Shown here piece by piece: positions 57,610-64,000 of a DNA stretch of 64,000 bases. The stretch lies in assembly GCA_037367405.1 (NCBI GenBank), contig JAZKJV010009784.1, positions 1,550,001 to 1,614,000 of the forward strand. The letters run 5' to 3'. Position 1 is the first letter of the stretch, and each line of letters opens with the position of its first letter. The notes beneath the pieces are model-generated. The model searched no databases, had not been told where the DNA came from, and was given only the letters and a program-made list of their open reading frames with translations. Source of the DNA: Ottelia alismoides (Eukaryota; Streptophyta; Magnoliopsida; Alismatales; Hydrocharitaceae). The position numbers and the translations under genes are program-made.

Positions 57610-58432
57610 TGATAAATCCCCATTCATCACTCTTTATTCCTTTATTTTAGCTAGAAATCTTAGCCAAATACCCTGTAAATAGGTTAAATATCATAAATTG
57701 TGAAAATGCATGCATCTTGTAAATATGCATAATTAGCAAGTTTTTGAGCAAAAATAAAGGAATAAAGAAACACAAGAAAAAGAGGGAAATATTTAGAATA
57801 AATATTGAGTGACCTAATCCCAAGGGAGGGCTCAGCATGGTCCTGACAGCAAAAGAATCCAAGTAGAGAGAGATAAGGTCAGTCATGTATGTACATAACC
57901 CCATGTATATAAATAAATTTATTTTCCTAAAAATAAAATTTAAAAAGTGTTTCTCATATTTCGTACATATTTGTAAAAATAAAACTAAAATAAAAATAAG
58001 AAAACAAAAAGAAAATAAAAATCACTTTCCCCCTGTATATATACCATGTACATATGTATATGAGCCTATTTATTTAACCCATGTAAATAAATCATAAAAT
58101 AAAATAAAAATACATTTTTATTCCAAATTTAATGTTGTAAATAAATACAATATAAATTTGGAATAATTGTGCAAAAATAAACAATTAAAAATAAAAATAA
58201 AATATACATATATGTATATACCTATATGTATATACCTACTTATAATAATAATAATATAATGTAAATATGCTATATATTTTCAAAAAAATAAATAAAAATC
58301 ACTAAAAAACAATTTGAAAAAGAATAAACATTTTGTATGTTGAAAAGTTTTTAAAATAAAATTATTTAATATTTTTAATTGAATTTCCAAACATTTAATA
58401 AATGGAGAATTCTGATTGGTCCACGAGGGATT

Positions 58433-58449
58433 GTTGACCCCCGGTCAAC
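58433..58449 (+). promoter_or_regulatory. Paired W-box palindrome in LTR-G
   Basis: GTTGACC-CCC-GGTCAAC, preceded by TTGGTCCACG, about 200 nt upstream of the TATA box. Confidence 0.55.
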
Positions 58450-58649
58450 TCTCCCCCGCGGACCCTTTCCCCTCGAATCGGGCGTTCGACCCGACTTCTC
58501 TTAATTTTCCCTGTCTGACCCGACACCCATTCGTCAAAACCCCAGGCTCCGATTGAAGTTCCCACATCCATGATCCACGCCAGGCGTTTCTCCTAGGGAT
58601 CCGTGCTTCACTGAACCCTGCCCGACTCCACCTTACCGGACCCTTCCTA

Positions 58650-58656
58650 GTATATA
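58650..58656 (+). promoter_or_regulatory. TATA box of LTR-G
   Basis: CCTAGTATATAGGCTCTCC, at the same spacing from the W-box pair and the candidate donor as in TE-B. Confidence 0.5.
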
Positions 58657-58910
58657 GGCTCTCCTCTGTCGCACAATTCACACCATCTTTGGCCTTCCCC
58701 CTCATCACCAGTGAGCTCCTCTCCCTCGCCTGAGTGACAACCGTGCGAGAGAGGGTCGAAGCGAGGCACAGGAAGCCGAGAACCACTGATCCAACGGCTA
58801 CACCGTCGTACTCCACCGCGAGTTGAGCTAGAGCCTCTGGACCGTCGACCCATCGAGGCAAAGACCCCCGGAGGTCCCTGACCTCCAGCACAGACACCTT
58901 CCTCCGCCAG

Positions 58911-59222
58911 GTAGCATAGATCACTCGTAATTTAGGTTAGATTCTAATCTTTAGATTTTAGCTCGTTTCGCTCCGCCACCGTCGCCCGCCATCTCCGATC
59001 ATCCATTCGCCCTTTCGACTACCCTACCACCTCCATCAGACTTCCCTCCATCTTCTACGCCCCTCCATTCATCTTGATTCACCCCGGAACCAAGAACCGA
59101 GTCTCCCCCGCCGTCGCCTCGCCGGAGACCCCGCTCTGCCTCCTTTCCGATCACCATTCCACCCCTAATCAGGTCGAGGCACTTTGCCCTCGACCCATGA
59201 GTCTTCCTGTGCCATTTTGCAG
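58911..59222 (+). other. Candidate intron inside LTR-G
   Basis: Donor CCGCCAG|GTAGCATAG and acceptor CATTTTGCAG|GTC, 312 nt apart, with the inverted repeat GGTCGAGG...CCCTCGACC (59172-59195) before the acceptor. Confidence 0.42.
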
Positions 59223-61636
59223 GTCAAAGGGACCCATCTGAGGGCCCAACGGTTCGAGCACAGCTGCCTTGCTCCTCCGCTGTCGTCGGAGCTCCCCGAA
59301 GCTTCTTGGCCTCATCGGAGGTGCCCACCAGCTGCGAAAGAGGCCAAGCTTTCTTCTTCATATCTCAGCAGCCCAGGAGGAGGTCCAGAGCGCATGGAGT
59401 GAGCCGGCGAAGTTCGCCAGAGGCCAGTTCATTCAGGACCCTCCACCATCGTCGGATGGAGCTTCGCCCCAGTTTTGATCTCAGCCCTTCGTTCTTCGGG
59501 CAGCCTCGACCGTCGGATCCCGATCAGGAGCTCATCTGGAGCATTCATCGACGAAGGGGTGCCCTCGCTTGTAAGCCATCAGATCTACACGTGGCACCCT
59601 CTTGGCCGTCGATCTTAAATAAAGGGGTAATATCACTTAGGCCCCTCAGTTTATTGTATTTAGTCCTATAAATATTTAGAGTAGTTGTTTTTATTTTGGA
59701 TATTTTGCACTGTGGACCTCATGTTTATTTTATTTACATTTTAGTCCCAGTCTACGTGGAACGCGTGCATCGTCATGTGATATTTTGGGATATTTGTATG
59801 TATGGGCTTGGGGTTTATGCCTGTTATGAAATGAAATTAAGTTTTTGATATTTGCAGTTATACTCCTGTGTGTGGTTTTTATTAAACATGTGCTGAATAT
59901 CTGGGCTTTTTGTGCCTTTTACCCTAAAGTTTCCGCACGTGTTACGTTTAAGCCCCTGGAATAATGTTTCTTTGCATTTAGGTCCCTATGTGTTGTGTGC
60001 CTTGTTTTTATTGAATAAAATATCAAATAAATCCAAATTAGGTGAAATTTGGACATGTGGCTCCTGCCTCTGTGTAAAAATTTCCCAAAATTTTTGGGAC
60101 ATTTTCGAGGATTTTTGCTATTTTTAAAAAATCAAAAATACGCATTTTTGTTACTATTTGAAAAAGAAAAGCAAAGAAAATATAAAAACTTCTTCAAAAA
60201 TTCTAAAAAAATTAGTATTAGTTCATTTTAGTGTTTTCTATCTTCTATCCAATTTTGAGCTTATTTGGATTTATAAAACCCTTAAAAATTACAAAACCCT
60301 AAAAACGTATAAAAGTCATTGAAAATTCTATAAAAATAAAAAAAATGCAAACTCTTTTCCTGTAGTTTAGTTTTTACATATATTTTTCATAAAAAATGCC
60401 TCTATACTTTTATAGATCAATTTTATATTTTTATTTGATCTTTCAAGTCTGGCTGCACAATAATTCTTATTCTTCCTCTTTCTTAATTTTTATAAAATCA
60501 AATAAAATTGAAAATTTCTGAAAAATTCACCAAAAACACTTCAAAAGATTAAAAACACAAAAATAATTTTGTTTGAATTTTCCGGATATTTTTGAGTTCT
60601 TTAATAAATTGTTGTTGGTTGCTTGCTTTTACATTTTCTTATAAAATCAAAAACACAAAAACATTTAAAAATCATAAAAATCCACCAAAAATATTCTCTT
60701 CCTTATTTTTCGATTTTTACTACTTCGTAGGCCATCAAGGCCATCCCATGGTCCTTGAGCCCGATCCTGGTCGCTATACCAGGTTAATAAAAGTAGCGAC
60801 GACCGCTTTTGATTTTCATTGATTTATACCTCTGTTTGGTGGTTCTTACATTTTCTTGTTGAGTCCGATTCTCTGAGTTCCGGGTCGCAACGACCCGAGA
60901 GTGATTTTTACCTCACCCGGATTTAGGAGGAGAATTTTTGACTCATCACCACCCTTGTCGCGACAACGTGTTCCTCCGTCTCGGTCGCAGTACGCCGCCT
61001 CACGTGTGTGACAACCCACCAGCCCCCACGCCACCCGCTCCGCCCGTTCGTACTCCCCACCCTAGCCACGCTTGGAAAGGTGGGTTCCATTCTTGGAACC
61101 TACATTTCAAGAGCAAGACCATTTTATATTTTATTTTTTTGTGAATATTACACAATTATCCCAACATATTTAACTATTTGCAAAAGTGCCTTTAGGCACA
61201 ATTTCAGTTTATTTACTTTTTTATTTTATGTATTGAAAAGACACCGTTATGTTCATGCTCTAATTTGGATATCAATTCTACATCATTTTTAATACAAAAA
61301 TCGCCTATTGCAGATCATTAATTCTTTATCATTTAGATATTTATTTGGATTTCTGTGAGCACTAAATAATTTATTAAAAAACAGAGTTTGGTATTCGGTG
61401 ATATTTTACCCATTCATGCTCTGAAATTCACATATAGTTATTCATTATTTGAAAAATTTTGCAAAAATCGTAGATGATGCCTCTAAGTGCTCTTAAATTG
61501 CTTTCAAATTTCATATAAATTAGAGTTGTCTTTTATCTAAAATAAATTGTTAAGTGATTTTTGTAATCAATTTTTAATTAAATCCACAAGCATCATTTTT
61601 ACGAAATTTCAACTCTTCTGGATTGATCATTTAAAT

Positions 61637-61660
61637 ATATATATATATATATATATATTA
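61637..61660. repeat. (AT)n microsatellite in TE-C 3' LTR
   Basis: About eleven AT units; the 5' LTR has only a short ATATATA at the same place. Confidence 0.9.
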
Positions 61661-62316
61661 GATAAATCAATCTCTGGATAATTTGACTTTGTGGATTAAC
61701 TAGAAATTAAGTTCACACAGTTACTCTATTTTCAGTAAAAAATTATACAAAATTCATATATGGTCAAAAAATTCCAAAAAAACAGTATAACTTTATTTCA
61801 TCATATTTCACTTCCAGTAAAAATTTCATCATTTTTACATTTTGTTTGCATAAAAATATCATAAAAACTCCAAAAAAGTTTGCATTTTTCATTGTTGCAT
61901 CTTAATCCCAAAAATTCTAAAAAATACATTTTTCATTCATCATTGGATTAGGTTTTTAAGAAAAATAAAACTTGGCTGAATTGGATTAATTTTGTATTAA
62001 CATTAAATTTGGCTAAGTGGATCATTTTCTTAATAGCCTAATTCATCCGCATTGTGTATTGGCATTTTTATTGCATAAAAAAACACCCAAAAAAATTCCG
62101 CTTGGAAAACTATGAGCTAATTAATCTAAATTGATCAAAAGTTGTTCCTTTGCCTCCTTGAGTCAACCCTGCGGCTTGCCCAGGTTAAAATACATCAAAC
62201 CACACAATATTTAATTCATCAATTCATCGATTCGTAAGGTTATTTTTTTAATCGACTATAACAAAACATGACAACACATACATTTAAATTAGAAAGGGTG
62301 ATTTTCGGATCAATCA

Positions 62317-62321
62317 GACAT
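62317..62321. repeat. Target-site duplication GACAT, right copy (TE-C)
   Basis: Pairs with GACGT at 29481-29485. Confidence 0.72.
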
Positions 62322-62356
62322 GAATGACAAATGTAGTTTTTTTATATATCTTGTAT

Positions 62357-62436
62357 ATTTGATGTGCATTACACATTTTGGATGTGCATTATACATTGTG
62401 GATGAGTATTATACATATATGATTTGTATTTTACTT
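62357..62436. repeat. 20-bp minisatellite, right block
   Basis: Four 20-bp units: ATTTGATGTGCATTACACAT, TTTGGATGTGCATTATACAT, TGTGGATGAGTATTATACAT and ATATGATTTGTATTTTACTT. The last aligns with the last unit of the left block, so the array existed or was duplicated before TE-C landed. Confidence 0.78.
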
Positions 62437-62760
62437 ATCTATTTAGCGTGAATGTCTACTACATTTTTACAAAGAACAATATAAAATTTATTCTACAAAA
62501 AACGTACAATCATTGCAAAGAAGCATGCATTAATTGCTAATATGAATTGTATTCTACAAAGAACCATACAAATGTTACAAATAGACGATTAATCTTAAGA
62601 AACCACAATAAATGCAAAAAACATACAATCGTTCTAAAAGGAACATCATATTCTACAAAAAAGCACATTAGGATACAAACATTGCCACACGTAATGTCAT
62701 CCAGCATAAAACTGGACATTTTTTAAATATGGTATTGCGAAAAATACCAAAATAAAACAA
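62437..62760. repeat. Degenerate CTACAAA/TACAAAG repeats
   Basis: Loosely periodic phrases such as ATTCTACAAAGAACCATACA. No gene. Confidence 0.5.
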
Positions 62761-62851
62761 CTAAATTTAGTATTTCATAATATTAATTGACTTCAAAATT
62801 AATGCAAAAGTTGATGACCAAAATACCCTTTTGAGCAAATAAATTGATGAT

Positions 62852-62875
62852 GCTGTTAGATTTGAATCTAACAGC
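62852..62875. other. Short palindrome with 11-bp arms
   Basis: GCTGTTAGATT-TG-AATCTAACAGC, perfect arms with a 2-nt spacer, followed within 30 bp by a second imperfect palindrome around CCTTCCTTAAGG. Possible end of an unidentified small element. Confidence 0.45.
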
Positions 62876-63600
62876 TATGATTATTGGCCTTCCTTAAGGA
62901 TGGAAGGATCAAGTCCTATATGAAAGGCCCCCTATATATATGTGAAACTTCAAATGAGATTGAGCACACCACCCCTATGGTGAGCCTCTAGTCTCATCCT
63001 TTCATTTCTATTCTGTCGGATGAAATAAATGGCACGTTAAAATTGTTTTTAAAGTTTTCAAAAAACTATTTTTGCTCATTTTGTCACATAGGAAATATAG
63101 AATGTGATAGCTTTACATCCCTAAATAGTAGGGAATCTATTTTTCCCAAAATCAAATGACCTCCATCTTTCTCTCGTACGAGGGGAGCATGGCGACGACA
63201 CCATTCCATGCATCGCACACCAAGTCCAGGGGAACACAATGATGACAACATACCAGGCCATCACATCATCTCTAAGTGTTGCATACCATGTTGAGATCTA
63301 TCATTCCTCGACGATGCCATGCTCGTGCTGACCAGTACGAGGAACCCCCATGCTCCATATTAAGAGGTATTTCAATCAACCCCTCCATGTTCGTTAAACT
63401 TCATGATGGTTTGATCCAACATGTCATTTCCAACCACCCATCCAACAAAGAAGAAACGACATGCGAAAAAGCTTTGAGTGTCTCGACACTCTTCCTTTCC
63501 TTATTATTGATTGGGGTTCGCCACAGTGGTGCTTGCGGTGAGGTGTGAGATGTGTAGAGGGTCTCGATCGAGAAGGTGGAGACAAATCTCAGATTTTCTA
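62876..63600. other. Unassigned host DNA
   Basis: No supported gene. A TATA-like CCCTATATATATG at about 62930-62943 is followed by a CT-rich stretch. The frame at 63276-63548 has no recognisable motif and lacks a conserved partner elsewhere in the window. Confidence 0.45.
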
Positions 63601-64000
63601 GGATATAATTACAGTTTATACAAATCTTCACATTTTTTACATATCTCATATTGGTTTTTACAAATCTCATATTGGTTTTTACAAATCACAAATTATTTTT
63701 CAATCTCGGATCATTTTTTACATGTTATCAATTTCTAGCAATTACTTTTTGTTGTAAACCACCACACGCCTATTACAAAGAGGCCATAAATTTTTACAAA
63801 GGAACGTATAAAACTTATAAAGGAATGCAAAACAATTACAAAGATCCATACAATGTTATACACTAAGACTTGTAAAGGGAGCATGAATTTTACAAAGGAG
63901 CACATAAAAACTACAAATACATATAAAATTTTACAAAGGACAGTACAATTTTACAAATAAAATTAATAATTATATAAAAAAACTATCGAATGAGAGTGTA
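63601..64000. repeat. Degenerate TTTACAAAT/ACAAAGGA repeats
   Basis: Includes a clear direct duplication of TCTCATATTGGTTTTTACAA (about 63645-63686), then loosely spaced TTACAAAGGA units to the window end. This resembles the tracts in TE-A to TE-C but without their flanking context. Confidence 0.6.

Larger units (their letters stand above)
57610..60948 (+). mobile_element. Solo LTR-G inserted in the TE-C 3' LTR
   Basis: 3.34 kb, starts TGATAAATCCCCATTCATCA and ends GACTCATCA with a perfect TSD. It is the opposite orientation and same family as the TE-B LTR: the start aligns with the TE-B sense start, and the end holds the CTACTTCGTAGGCC and CGCTATACCAGGTTAATAAA blocks. The flanking TE-C LTR sequence reads through as GCCAGCCACC|CTTGTCGCGAC once it is removed. 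No internal sequence. Confidence 0.9.
29486..62316 (+). mobile_element. TE-C: large LTR retrotransposon split by three later insertions
   Basis: 5' LTR 29486-32814, primer site 32817-32834, decayed gag-protease region, hairpin array 40677-41040, 3' untranslated region, PPT 55843-55856, 3' LTR 55857-62316. Interruptions are LTR-F (35933-39800), TE-B (42416-55647) and LTR-G (57610-60948). Removing them leaves about 5.9 kb of internal DNA and a 3.1-kb 3' LTR. Sequence to the left of TE-B joins sequence to its right exactly as in the uninterrupted 3' regions of TE-A and TE-B, which confirms the nesting. No reverse transcriptase, RNase H or integrase is visible. LTR similarity over the first 200 bases is roughly 90 percent, older than TE-B inside it. 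Confidence 0.88.
55857..62316 (+). repeat. TE-C 3' LTR, interrupted by LTR-G
   Basis: Pieces 55857-57609 and 60954-62316 (3.1 kb) match 29486-32814 in order. It ends GGATCAATCA followed by GACAT. It lacks part of the GC-rich block present near 31210-31480 of the 5' LTR. Confidence 0.88.

Noticed and set aside
63276..63548. 90-codon plus-strand frame near the right edge
   Set aside because: No motif, no homologous copy in the window, and an overlapping frame on the other strand.

Overview
This window is plant nuclear DNA. It is AT-rich and has no intact host gene. Its long terminal repeat (LTR) retroelements carry a primer-binding site matching the 3' end of plant tRNA-Asp, with Athila-type gag and protease remnants, which is typical of a flowering plant with a large repeat-filled genome. 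I cannot name the species.

Almost everything is a stack of nested Ty3/gypsy-type elements, which I resolved from LTR ends (TGATGA...CATCA) and 5-bp target-site duplications (TSDs). TE-A (2536-16244, minus) is a complete element with TSD TGGCC. It sits inside solo LTR-D (313-17309, minus, TSD ATGAG), which sits in dispersed repeat R, copy 1 (1-312 and 17310 to about 18830). Next come a broken PEX11-like pseudogene (19540-20157), solo LTR-E (21102-25028, minus) carrying a foldback MITE, a CACTA-like hairpin element (about 25493-25840), and R copy 2 in the opposite orientation (about 26150-28530). TE-C (29486-62316, plus) fills most of the rest. It has been split by solo LTR-F (35933-39800, TSD ATTAC), by complete element TE-B (42416-55647, minus, TSD GCATC/GCGTC) and, within its 3' LTR, by solo LTR-G (57610-60948, TSD CCACC). 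Unassigned host DNA closes the window (62317-64000).

TE-A, TE-B and TE-C share one plan: LTRs of 3.1-3.8 kb; a tRNA-Asp primer site; a leader; a single gag or gag-protease region with no visible reverse transcriptase, RNase H or integrase; an array of four or five stem-loops that repeat the polypurine-tract (PPT) motif; a degenerate TTTGTAAAA-rich tract; a conserved 3' untranslated segment; the PPT; and the 3' LTR. Their internal regions are all close to 6 kb once nested insertions are subtracted. They look like large non-autonomous (gag-only) elements that depend on an Athila-like partner elsewhere in the genome.

The signals most worth a second look are the PPT-like hairpin arrays, a leader stem-loop with three compensatory base-pair changes between TE-A and TE-B, a conserved GT...AG intron-like segment with a stem-loop beside its acceptor inside the LTRs, and palindromic W-box pairs about 200 bp upstream of the LTR TATA boxes. 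Similarity figures are eyeball estimates over short stretches, not alignments.
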